A stretch of 64,000 bases of DNA. It comes from Euglena gracilis (lineage: Eukaryota; Euglenida; Euglenophyceae; Euglenales). The position numbers and the translations under genes are program-made. Every line of letters begins with the position of its first letter. The first letter of the stretch is position 1. Positions 29,280-41,600 of the stretch are shown here, in pieces. The notes under the pieces were generated by a model. It ran no database searches. It saw only the letters and a program-made list of their open reading frames with translations, and was not told where the DNA came from. The DNA is taken from the NCBI GenBank assembly GCA_039621445.1, contig CP154956.1, forward strand, positions 68,208,452 to 68,272,451, read 5' to 3'.

Positions 29280-30680
29280 CAAAAGATATTTTGGAACAGT
29301 TAACAACGAAATGATTGCCCTCATTTTGAGGATGGTTTTCGCACGTCAATTCTGCTTAAAAATGCCCAACCCCCATAGCACCCCCCAGGGGTGCAAACTG
29401 CCTTTAAAGAAGCCTTGTGTGTGTGCATATTCATTCATCATACACAAACACCATGCGTCGTGCATTGTTCATACACAAAGCACTTATATGAAATCTGGAA
29501 TTTTTCAACTCAAACACTCAAAAAAAACCCACCAGTTTTGCGCAAGAATCACGACATTTTATACAACATCTTGGTTTCTTTTTTCGGGGGGATATCGGAG
29601 TCAAAAACGAGGATTTTCATAATGCAAAAATTTTCCAGCAAAAATCCAAAAATTGCGAAGAAAAAAATCACAAAAAAAGCACACACACAAAAAACACAAA
29701 TCTTGCCAAAATTAAAAAACACAACCCCCCCAAAAACGCATTTGATTCCCCCCATGTGAAATAATCATTTTAGGCCATTTTAGGCCATTTTTCAGCTATG
29801 GGTGCTTGGTGGTGACCTCTATCCGACGCAATTTATTCTGACCTTTTGACGGAAGCAACTCTTTCTTTTTTAAAGATAGAATGGAAAAATAAAAAAAGAA
29901 GGCAATGCCAAAGTTTTCAGCCATTTCGGGAGAAAATAAAAAAAAGAAAATAATAATTAAAAAATGCTTACTTACCTTGGCAAATTGTCATGCATGGGCT
30001 TTATACACCTGGGCAATGGGTTCTGGCAGGTCGTCACCTTTGCTGAGACCAACCGGTCCCCATTTTACACGTATTAACAGCATGGTACCTATGGTGCCTC
30101 CTGCCTCCTGTGCTCTGGGTCCTGCAGGGCGTCTGCGGATGCTTGAATCTGTCAGGCAAAACGACAACAAGCAAACACAGCAGAGCCCCTGCAGCACGAT
30201 CAGCCAAAAGGCAGGCCACCCTTGAGGTCATGGAACCGAGTTGGCCAGTCACAGGGGACAGAGGCATGACGCACAAAGGGATGAATTCTGCACTCTGGAA
30301 TTGGCCATCACCCATAAGAGGAAAGATTCATGGGAGGTGAAAAGCATAATTTCATAGGGGGGGGTTTGGGCATTTTTTCCCTGGATCAATCTTTTTTGAA
30401 ACCCCACCCACCTCCAACCCCAAGGGGGGGGTCAGCCACACACCCAACCAGCCAGACCGGACGGAAATATATCAAACGGAATGCTTTTGGAAGAAGACAA
30501 TTTTTCAAACAAAAAAAGAGATGCCAAAGCACCTAGCCCCAGTGCCCAACCCCCCCCCCCCAGGATGGACTGGGTGGGTGGGTTTAAGCACCGCAGATCA
30601 GCCCAACCTGACAAAGAGGCTAGTTTGGCTGCAATAGTTTGACCAAATTCAGATGTTTTGGGGCAACATTTCACAGCATT
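29280..30680. other. No confident gene
   Basis: AT-rich with A-runs. A sequence ending in the donor GTAAGTAAGC on - at 29,975 has stops in all frames, so it is not an internal coding exon. Confidence 0.35.
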
Positions 30681-30789
30681 TCAAGTGAAAGATGCATATA
30701 TTCAAAACAAAACATAATTTGAAAACCAGGCAAAACTACGTCTCTCCGCCATTTGGGGTTGGGTCAACAGGGGTCACAGGTTGGATGCT

Positions 30790-31460
30790 TTTTCCACCTT
30801 ACTGCAGGGCAGAACGGGAAGGCCTGGTGGGGGGGGTCGACCCCCCCCACCCGGGAGGTGGGGGGGGGGGTGGGCCGACCCCCCCCACCCGGGAGGGGGG
30901 GGGTCGACCCCCCCACCCACCACAGCATTTTCACCGATTTGAGGAAAACGGGGATATTGGCCGGGAAATTTTTTGAATTTTTTTTTGAAAAATGAACCCA
31001 AAACACATGAGTTTTTGATGGAAAAGCACATTTGTTTCACAAAAAAATCTCAAAAAATTCAGGTTAAAATTTGGTAGTTTTTAGGAGGGGGGTGGAAAAA
31101 AAAACGAAGGTCAAAAAAAAGAGGACAAAATTTTGGCACAGTCAAATTTTACTGACATTTTTTCTCGTTGAATTTTTTTGGACACTCAATGGCATTTTTT
31201 GCTTCAAAAACCTCTTTGAGAAAATGTTGAATTTTGGAAGGTGTGAAAAATGGGGTTTTGGGGGTTTTTGGGGGACACCCTATATGGATCCCAAAATGGG
31301 TTAAAAAAAAACCTGGCGCCGGAAAATTTTTTTCGGGTCCAAAAATTGGTGCTCCCGGAAATACGGGAAGAGGTGGTGGGGGGGGGTCGCCCCCCCCCCC
31401 CACCCACCATGCAGGGGGTGGGTGGGGGTGGTCGACCCCCCCCACCCACCACCCTGGCTG
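30790..31460. repeat. Interspersed repeat, about 700 bp, copy 1
   Basis: Matches 57,245-57,960 in the same orientation and order: GTCGAC hairpins in C/G runs, the GGCACAGTCAAATTTTACTGAC word, GCTTCAAAAACCTCT, TTGGTGCTCCC, then a second pair of GTCGAC hairpins. No coding content seen. Confidence 0.75.
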
Positions 31461-33700
31461 TTCGGCCGATTCCCGTTCTGCCCTGCCTTGCTGACATCAA
31501 ACTTATGCAAACTTGCCCCTCTCCCTGCAGCCTCAGAATCAATTGACTCATTTGACCCAGGCTAAACATCAAACAAGAGGGGTTAATTAAATTTGTTTGA
31601 GGAAAACTTTCTTCTGAAGTGGGGGGGTCCTGTGGGCCAGGTGGAAAAAGTGCTGGCTGGACTTGGGCAGCCAACTGGCAACTGGACCAGGCGGGTACTC
31701 CAAAAAACAGGCAAAAGAAGCCCAACTCCACCTGGGTTGGCACCTTTCAGCCAAAATATGGAGATCAGGATCCGCAGCCCGGCTGGGAACTGAGGCTGGA
31801 AAAAGGAAACTGGCTGGCTGGACACCCCCCCCGGGGGGGTTGGGTCCCCTCCAATAGGGTAAAACAGGGGGTAGGGTCCCGCTGCTACTTTTTAGAGCAT
31901 GGAAGACTTCCAAATCAATCCCTCATCCATATATACCGTGGGTGGTAAATGGAACGGAAACTGCACTCGATGAGGAACCCCTTGTCCCAAAAGCATTCAG
32001 TTGCTGGAGACTGGCCGAAAGGGACAGGGGTGGGGGAAAATCAATTGACACAAACAGACTTCATAACAAGCTGGACGTGAGGTGGTGATGGAACAACCCC
32101 TTTCAAAAACCTCAGCACACCCCCTGACAATGGTCCTGGGAAGCATGCCTGTTGATGGAGTTTGATTTTGATTTTTTCAAATACTTTCTGGACTGGATGG
32201 GCTACTTTTGGTCGTTCTGGCAGACCCCACCCACCCCCTTGCAAGGGGGGTCCAATGCCCAAGAACCAGTCAGTCAACTCCAAGGAGGGGGTACCCTGTG
32301 TTTTGAGGTCTGTGAGCGACCAGGGAAAGCCTGGTCGCTGTGGCGGGGGGGGGCAAAACCGTCAAAGATGAAATAATGTGACGAGCTTATATTCAGGAAG
32401 AAATGCTGGCAACTGCATTGTGCAAACCAACGAAATCATTACAAAGACAAGAATAGCACAATATGGACAATACTTGTCAGCGCCAAGGGAGATCGTCCTC
32501 TGGCGAGGCATCCAAATGGATGGGCCATGAGTGAGAAGGGGTCTGAATGCCCATCTCACCCAAGCCTTTCCAGCTGTCATCGCGAAGAGGCACTGGGCAA
32601 AGACGGCATACAAAGCATTTTGGTGCTATCGCAATGCCAATGTCACACCCACCCTTAATGCAAAAGGTGTGATGCATTTGCCTGATAAATCTCCCTTTGT
32701 GGGGCGCAAGCAGGGGGGGGGGGCGTTCGGCCATCCTGGACATTGATCCCAAAACCTGTGTGGTCAAACCTTTCTGCCGAGGTCATTTCCAGTGGAGCTT
32801 GACCAAAAGTCCCTTTGTCCCCAGCCTCAACCCTTCAGCCAATCAACCAAACCAGATGACTGGGTCGATGCAACACATAATTGAATACCCTGATGCAAAA
32901 AAAAATCAGCAGAAAACATGTCACCATATTCAAACCTCCAGTTCCTCAGGCTTCCGGTTTGGTTGCCACACAAATAAATTTTTGCTGCATTCACCGAGGG
33001 CGAGCTTTTTTTTTTTGCTGGCGATATTGCTTTCTTGGGGGGGGAACAAAGATATAAAATATTTGCCAGGATGGAGCTACAATTTGATCCAGCTGTTTAT
33101 CCAGCTGCACCAGCGTGGAAGCCAGTCAGAACCAGGTTGTTGCTTAGGGCTCGCACTACCCCCCTGGGGGCGTTGGACTGAAATAATCCAAATTTGAAAT
33201 CCCAGCGGACCCGGGGGGGGGGAGTGGACCCCCCCAGGGTCCTTGAGCAATAACCTGATCAGAAAATGTTGGATTTTATTTTTCATCGGACCAAATTCAT
33301 GGGACCCCGACCAACTCAAAATAACAAAATCCCTGTCTTTTTGACCACTTTTCCTCAAACCCTTGGGCATTTGTGTTGGAAATTCATTTCATTTCAGTCA
33401 GCTCGGCCGAGCTTGTTTTCGAAGACCCCCCTCAGGTCTCTGGCTGGCTGCTTTCCAGATGTGTACGGTGCTCTGGGGTGGCTCCATGTGCTTCATTTAA
33501 ATAATTCAACATTAATAGGTGCTTTAAACATATGCAGGGGATGCAGTGGGACAAACTCCCCCCTGAAGGTATTCAGATGCGAAGCTGGAAAACAATACAA
33601 AAAATAAACATATCAGGAACCACAATTCACCGATCGATGCCTGAAACTGTTACACATTAGATCCTTTTTAATGTGCTGTTCCCTTTCAAAAGAGGCGGAC
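31460..33700. other. No confident gene
   Basis: Several open frames near 32,500-32,770 on both strands but without splice borders or known motifs. G-runs and CT-rich stretches elsewhere. Confidence 0.3.
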
Positions 33701-33710
33701 ATCCCTCGGA

Positions 33711-33855
33711 ATACTTTCTGGATCCTTCAGAGGTGCGCTGAAAGATCAGTGCCTCGTTGAGTTTCCTGTGATTGTATGCCGAGGCTCGTAATGTTTCACC
33801 AAACTGCAGGATCCGACGGCTGAAAGCAGTGGTGAAGTGTAATGTGCGAACCGTG
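33711..33855 (-). CDS. Isolated possible exon, unknown function
   Basis: On -, CCCTGCAG precedes a protein-like frame reading VRTLHFTTAFSRRILQFGE and then LNEALIFQRTSEGSRK. A GTATTC donor follows. It could be a further 3' exon of the gene to the right or of another gene. No domain recognised. Confidence 0.3.
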
Positions 33856-33859
33856 CTGC

Positions 33860-35460
33860 AGGGCAGGTTGCTTGTCAATAACCCCAAAAGGGATAATTTT
33901 CTTTTTACATAAAGACTCTGGTAGTGCGATTACTACTCAGTGGTACAGGGGCGGTTCACTTTTGAAAACCCCAATCACAAACACAGCCCCACCCTCAATA
34001 TACAAAATACAAAAGGGGGGTTTCTCCCCAATTCTTGATGAAGCTGAGGCTGAAGGTTCAAAACACTTGCTTCGGTCGAAAATCAATTCTGAGTACCCTT
34101 GATTCCCTTCCCTAAGCCCTTGTTATTTTTTGAACCTGAATTGACATGGTAGGGCATCCCCGGCCAATCATCAGTTTAGGCGGGTGAATTACATGGGAGG
34201 GGAATGATATGGGTGACTTTTATGCCAGTGGCGATGTGGCATGCATAAAAGAGGAGCATTTGCAAAAATAGATTAGCGTTGTGATGAGGACCACACCCAC
34301 CTGAGCCCGTTTTCACTGTATTCAGATGGGTGGGATAATTTGCTCAAAAAAATGCGTGTTGCTGTTGAACGCTCTACTACTACAACGCGCGACTGGCCAT
34401 ATTGTCACTCTATGGGTTGGCCCTGCTACTGGACAAACCCCATCATTGGGGGGGGACAACCAGTCCTCAAATGCATGTGGTTTGAGACTCAGCATACAAC
34501 TTGCAAAACGGAAGGTGTTGCTGCCCAGGCGTTTGCAAAGAGCACCAATTGGGAATGTTTTCATAATGAAGAGGATTTTTTTGAAAAACAATTGGGAAGG
34601 CCTGCAAGCGATGCCATTTGGGAAAAGAACAAAATCCTTTCACCAGGGGCCGAATAACTCGCGGGAGGTTGAGTGAATGATACTTCCAAAAAATAGATAT
34701 GGGCTGTCCATCAGACAAAATGAAACCTGGGTGCACACAAAAACATCCCTCTGTCCAATTAATTGAAGGAAGAATCATTGTTTGTTCTTCATTTTCGTTT
34801 GATTTTGCTCTTCATCTTCATTTCAGCTAGACTGGTGTGAAGATGATACACACTCTTCCCATAAACTCCCTCTCCAACAAAATCCTTTGTCAAAAAAAAG
34901 GATCTGCAGCCTCCATTTTCAGGAAAATGAGGTCGAACAAAAAACAACCACACCTTCTGTGCCAAGCAATTATTGAAAAAAATAATCAGATGGCTTTGGT
35001 GCCTGCACTTTGCCCCCCCCCCCTCCGTGGGCACACCTGTGGAGGGGGGGGGGTAGGACTTCCACAAGCTGTGCGAAAACCAGACCTGACTTTTCCACCT
35101 GATGCTTGAGGCTCTTGCAAATTGTTTCTTACAGGAGGGGACTGCCAAAGGTTCACTGGCAAATTTTAGACGGGTCTTGCAAAAAAAAAAGGTAACAGCA
35201 TGACCGGGGGGGGGGAATCATAGCCGTGCCCCAATGACCCTCCTGCCTCTTCTAACCTGATACTTTGATTCCAAAATATAGAATTTGTTGGCCCCAAAAC
35301 TGAAAATAGGAACCGAATGACGAAAATTTGGGTAAAAAAGAACTTCTAGTGCCAGCATCATGAAACGGTCACTGGCAAAAAAAGAGAAAGAGAAAAAGAG
35401 GAGGAAAACATGCAAAGACCACTTATGTGACGCACTCCCAATAACCAACTCACAAACCAG
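33860..35460. other. No confident gene
   Basis: Frames at 34,326-34,778 are open on both strands but lack clear borders. At 35,270-35,310 on - there is an exon-like word after TTTTCAG that could be an alternative 3' exon of the large gene. Confidence 0.3.
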
Positions 35461-35463
35461 CTC

Positions 35464-35630
35464 CTAAGTCAAGGGCTTGCCAATTTGAATGTTCACAACT
35501 CCTCGCCTGCTCTCATCTGTTGACCCGACAATGCTGGCTGGATATTCGGAGAGTAAAGCCTGGGCAGTGCCTGCAAGCGCAACATTGCACTTACCTGGCA
35601 AGCCACGTGGCAGTGCCACGTGATGATATC
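35464..35630 (-). CDS. Exons 15-16: C-terminus with a possible 24-nt intron
   Basis: Acceptor CCTCCAG at 35,631. 36 nt ([12 protein letters not shown]), then GTAAGT...TTGCAG at 35,594-35,571, then [16 protein letters not shown] to GKPLT and TAG 35,464. The 24 nt have perfect intron borders but are also open in frame, so they may be retained. An alternative donor GTGAAC inside the last segment could lead to more exons on the left. Confidence 0.5.
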
Positions 35631-38600
35631 CTGGAGGAGGTGGTGGTGGTGTGTGTGTTTGGGTGTGTGAGATTGACAAGAGGTGAAGAGGTGGAGGTCA
35701 GGAAGGAGCAGAACTGACAGCAAATTGACACCTTCTTGCGACAATTAAACTTGAAGCCATTCACAAATGCACTCACCACCTGACCTTGCCACTCACCACT
35801 CACCACCGTTCCGTTTCCTTGCAGGGGTTTTCTGAAGGACCCGGGGGGGGGGGGCAGCCTCTGGCTGGCAAAAAGGCTGCTGGCTGGGAATGAGGTGCTG
35901 GCTGGACCCCCCCCCCAGATATCCAGCCAGGTATAAGGTAGAGGGGGCAACCGGGTTTTGGGGGGGGGGGAGGAGGGGTCCGGGCTGGAGGGGGCTGGGC
36001 TGGGCTGGACTGGGTCGGTAAAAAACACATTTTCTGAAACAGTTTTGCCTTCGCGACATTTTCATGGATGGAGCTAGATCAAGGCTGGGGGGCTGTGATG
36101 GAGGAAGCCAAGGTTGGGTTTTGTTTTTGTATTTTTGGGGGGGTCCCAAAATCAGCCCAAAAATTTTGGGGGGGTACCCAAAAATCAAATTTTTGGGTCT
36201 CCATTGACGATGAAGGGGCTGTCGCTCAGAGTTGTCCTAAACACTCCCCGCCTGCTTGAAACACTTTCTGGCGGTTTACTTTTCAGTAGTCAGACCATCC
36301 CCCACCCAGTTAGTCCAGTTAGTTTAGTTAGTACAATTTTGGATCCTGAAATTTTTTGGGGCCACAAGGCCTTTTCAAAATGCCCCAAAATGCAATTTTC
36401 TCTGTTCGAGACATGTAAAACCCCCCAAATAATACCCCCCGGGGTAATATTTTTTTCGCCCGAAGTCCCGGCCCAAGGGGGGGGGGTGTTATTTCCCAAA
36501 AAATTTCGAAAATTTTCGAAGTTCCATAGGAGCAAAAATAGTGCCAAAACCCCCTTTGGGATCATTTTTTTGTACGTTCTCATGAAATTTAGCATTTTCT
36601 TGGAGGCCAGATAATCCAGAAAAATCGATTTTTTTTGTAATTTGTTGTCAGAGATTGTGATTTTTACCTACATTTTCAGGTCAAAAATCCGGGCTTTTGG
36701 CCCGAAACTGGGGGAGGGGGGTAATATTTTGGTGGCCAAAGTCGTACCCCGAGGGGGTGGGGTATTATTTGGGGGGGATTATTTGGGGGGAGGGTTTACA
36801 ATGATCACACCCCTGCCCCCCCCCCCCAATCAAAGGCCACAATTCTGGAGGGCATGATTTTCCCTCCGAAAATAACAATCTGCATTCCAACGGTCACCCC
36901 TTATCAGAATCCACAATTTTGTTGTACCATTCCCCCCCCCCGGTGTATAAACACTTGCCTTGTATAAGCACTGCCCCCCCCCCCCGGTGCGCTTCCATCC
37001 TTTTGGACGTGTTGGACAGGAATCCTGCTTTGCACACGCAGGGTCGGTGGTTCGATCCCGGCTGCAGCCCTGTAGGGATTACCCGGGGTGGGTCCAGCCG
37101 GACTCCCCCGGAGGGCCCAGAGGGGGGTGATATATACTTTTGGCGCCGCAGGCGCAGAAAATTTTGAAAAAAATGGGTTTTTTGGCCAAAATCGGCCTTT
37201 TTTAGGTAGTTAGGGGTTAGGGGTGAAATTTTTCAAAGAGGGGGTCCCAAAAATACAAAATTTTGGCGTTTTTGGGGGGGTACTCAAAAAACAAAATTTT
37301 GGGGGGGGACCCAAAACCCAAAACCCAACCTTGAGGAAGCTGTGAGGAGGGGAAAAAATGCAGTGATAGGTGAGCTGGGCAGCCCAGTTGGCTGGCCAGC
37401 CTGCGGCCCGCTGGCCCGGCCTCCGGCCGGGCTGGATCCAACTTTACTTCACTCGACCCCCGGGGGGAGGGGGAGGCTCCCAGCCCGAATTTGGGCTGCT
37501 GGCTGGATTTGAGCTGCTGGCTGGCTGGACCCCCCCCCCCGGGGGATAGGGTACCCTCCAGCTTAAGAAAACCCCTGTTTCCTTGTCACATTTTCGCGCG
37601 GTGTTTTCTTGGGTAGAGCACAAGAATAACAGAGAGTCAAACACACCAAAAAAATAACCCCTTTCCCCCAACCAAACCAGATCGGATGATCGCCTGAGGG
37701 TTTCATTCATTAGGGATTACTGAGGACTCGTATGTTTGTTCTGAAATGAGACTCGTCCAGGAGGAAAGGGGCTATGCTTGCTTTTTTTTTATGCAACTTC
37801 CCGTGGCCCCACTCCACATAAATCCCAAGACAACTAGTAAGTGGTCCTAACTGAGTGCCAATCTCTGCCATTTTGGCAGGACCGTGTTGGGTCGATCAAA
37901 TAAAATACAGACTCTCCTCAAATTGCGAAAATAAATGCCCCCCAAAAGGGTGTTTTTTTAAGAAAAAATAATTATCCCACACATCTATCAAATGGTTTAA
38001 AAAAATTGGAAAATTTTAGACTTTTCTTTTGCACAAGTATCCAGTGTTTTTGGGTTCTTATTTTCGACTGTCCTGTGGGGAGGTTTTTTTTCGGATGAAT
38101 CTCTCGAAATTTTCAGCAAAAAAAATCCCGAAAAGTTGACTCCAGCCCCTAAATGACCCGCCCAGGGCTTTCAGGAACTGACCCAAACAGGCCATAGCTT
38201 GCGCTGGCCATTCAGGCCAAGATTAGACTCCCAGGTGGTCCTCAGACATTGCCTTTGGTCCTTGTCATTTTATTTTTAGAAAATATATTATTTGCTGTGA
38301 ATCCCAGGGTCTCATTGGGTCATTGGGGGGGGGGGGGCTTATTTTGGGGGGTTGGGGAGGATGGAGTTGGTTGCCAGAGGATTTGGGGGCCAAAAGGGGT
38401 CCTGGGGCAGTGACTGTGTCATAAAACAAAAACTTCTTCAACAAAATGCTCAGTGCTCAGCTCAGTGCTGGTCATAAATCTGGCTGATTGCGTGGGGGGA
38501 AAATCCTGCTGCTGGAGATGGGGGGAAGCCAATGAGGCTGAGGGGGGGTCTTTCTGGCTTCATTTGCCCCAGCCTTTGCCATCCCCTAGGACGTTTTGTC

Positions 38601-41600
38601 AGTAAGAAGAAGAACAACAAAGCTGCTGTGGCGAACGGCCATCAGGGAGTGAGATGAGGGGCGGCTGCACTTGCAATCAAAAATCCAGCACGCTAACAGC
38701 ATGCAAGGCCAGAAGCAGGCCGGGGTGAACTGATGGCGTCCCATATGAGGGGCATCCCATCTGCAATTTCTGCGACATTTTGCTCCTGATGTTCCCGTGC
38801 AACATCCCTTTTAGGACACCTTTTAGGGGGTGGGCTGGGCTAAGGATAGAAATATGGGAATAGCGGAAAATTTGGGTTGGATGGTGAGCCCCCCACAGGG
38901 GGGGGGGGGCTGGACCCCAATTGTTTCTGACTGGGCTTTGCAGAAGGCACCCGGGGAACAAAAAAAACAGCAGCCCACCCAGCCTGGCGCGGGACCCCCC
39001 CCCCCCCCGGAAGGGACCCTCAAAAATCGGGCCATTTGATGCCATTGGCCAAAAAAGTTTCGGTGCTTTGCGCTGAAACCCATTCCCGGGCCTCTGGCGA
39101 GACCCCCTAGACCCGGGGGGGGGGTCTTCCCCGGGTCCAGGGGAAAGGCCCCTGGACTTGCCTGACCGGCGTGATTGGGAATGCTGCGGTGCAGGGGCAG
39201 AAAACTCACTATGATTCGCAAAAATGGAGGTTGCTGCGGCTGGGGCAGACCAAAAATTGGGACAAGGGGGGAGGTCTGCAGGGGAGAGGAAGAGGGGGAC
39301 GAGGGGCGGGGTCTGCAAGCCCTGAGGGGATTTGTGAGTGGGTCTCTGTCGGCGTGCAAACGCCACTGAGGCACCTGCGTGACGCCTTCCATCTCTCACC
39401 TTTATCACCTCCATGTGGAGACGGTGGAAAATTTTGAACACAGGGGTGGGATGGGATGGGAGTGCCAAACAAATGAGTCCCAAATTTGGAAGACCCCTTT
39501 GTGTGGCGGAGGACACTCTCCCTCTCTTCGCTCAACCCAGGCCTGTGCACCAGGGCACTGTCTCCAGAAAGCAAATCATGATCAAGCAACTCGTCCTGAT
39601 GCTCATCGTCAGTGGGCCTGGGGGGAAATATATGTGGGTGATACAATGCAGAAAAATGGGAAACTGAAAACTTGGAAACTGCCTGGAACTCAGCTCAACA
39701 ATCTCATCTGGATTCCAAAATTATGGTCGAATGTGTAAGTGAGAGTGCTCTCTCTTTCGTAAAATAGGCCATTGAAAAATGATTGTACTGATAATTCAGC
39801 ATTTTCATGGAAAAAAACATGCTGCTGCTGCTGCTGCTGTTGTTGTTGACATGTATCATAAATAATGACAAACATTTGGCAATACCACTTAGCTGTTCGC
39901 CTTGTGCAATCGCACAATCTAAAAAGTTTTCAAATTCAACAATTTCAGCTTATTTTTTTCTGAAGATTACACAGAAGAGATCTCCTATCTTTGCCAAATC
40001 TCATCAAGCTATTTTCAGCAGGACATGATGGGAATATCCAAATGAATACATTCCAATTTTCCGGAAAAACCAACAGAATCATTTGCATAATTTGCATTCA
40101 GGGGTTTTCCCAATTAATCAATGGCAATCTAGAATATGCACCCAGTTTCATGATGGAGTTCAGCCACAACTGTCCCGATGAATCAGATTGGTCTCCCAGG
40201 GGGAATTCCTAATATTTCCTGCAGGGGGCTCAAAGATCGACATTGGATTCACATGGCGAATATATTTTTTAATTGAAAAAAAGCTGCAAATATGATCTTC
40301 AAAAAATAAAAATATAAAAATAAGGAAATAAATAATATAATAAGAAATAAGAAATAATAATAATAAATAATAAATAAATTAAAAATAATAATTATAAAAA
40401 ATAAGAAAATTGCACTAGCTCATTTTACACCTATAAATGGTAAATGAGACTTTTATTCAAGACGCCCCGCAATACTACTCGGTTCATTCCAGTGGGCAAA
40501 AAGGAACGCACCAAGGAAAAATTGTGCATTGTGCACCAAAATGGGGTTGGAAGATCAGAATTCGCTCATAAAAAGTAGGAGTCAAAAATTACTGAGAAGC
40601 CTTGCTCAATTTTTTTATTATAAAACAGCAAACGAAATTCTTGATTTTTGAAACAAAGAAAACAAACTCTAAAATTTTAGCAGCAAATTGTAGCAATTCA
40701 CATCAGAACAGAAAACTTTCCATTTCTGCCACACGTTATTCTGAGATTTTACAGAACTTGCTGATTTCATTGTCTTGAAGACAACGGGACATCGAGCACA
40801 CCGCAAAATATCGCCAATGATTGGAGATCGGGGAAGCAGGGTCTCCAACGCGTCATGATGGCCAGCTCGGGCTTTCTTCAGCCGATCTGAACCAGGCAAG
40901 CCAAAGATATCACCCGCAGTCCAGGCGGAGAGGCCGGAATACCGCTTCTCTGGCGTGCGGCAGCTGTACTCCTCCATCAGGCCATGCTGCAAGGGTTCCG
41001 GTGCAGAAGGAAGGCTCACAGCGAGCATGTGCCCGCTGATTGCGTGCACAATTGCTGGCTGGCTGATGAAAAAGCAAAGCATGATTCCTACAGTTGGCGG
41101 CCAAATACACTTGTCAAGCAACCCACTGGCCAAATTTGCTTCGGTTGCAGATGACATGGAAGGGTTTGGAATGCGTTTTTATAGCAAATTGCAGAACCTA
41201 ACTCAACTCCAGGGCTGTAGGGGAAATCTGGGGAGGGGGTCGACCCCATGGGGCCCCTCCACTTAGCAACCCCCGGGGGTCCAGCAAAAAGAATGGAAAA
41301 CGTGGGCTGGCTTGGAAAACACGCCACTGGCTGACAAGGGTGCCCTGGCTGGAACTGGGCCCAACCCGGGGTCGAACAGGGGGCACAACAATCAAAACAG
41401 CAATCGCCCCCCCAAAAACTGCCAATTCTGCAAAAAATGATGAATTTGATTTGATCAACAATTATTTGACCCAAGCTTTGCCCGGAACAATCCATTTTCG
41501 ACCCATTGCGACCCAATTGGGCCCATTTTGGCACCTCAGCAGAAAAAAAAAACGGTCCAGCCACCCTTCAGGCGGCCAGAGAAAAGAAAAAACTGTTGAT

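Noticed and set aside
29976-30148. Exon-like stretch on - with perfect GTAAGT donor
   Set aside because: Stops in all three frames, so not an internal coding exon; an untranslated exon is possible but unsupported.
37020-37065. Functional tRNA-Ala gene
   Set aside because: Extra base in the anticodon arm and no matching acceptor stem.
40605-40625. AATAAA on - after the open frame at 40,669, as a gene end
   Set aside because: The exon probably leaves this frame at 40,802 by a phase-fitting donor; AATAAA is expected by chance in AT-rich DNA.
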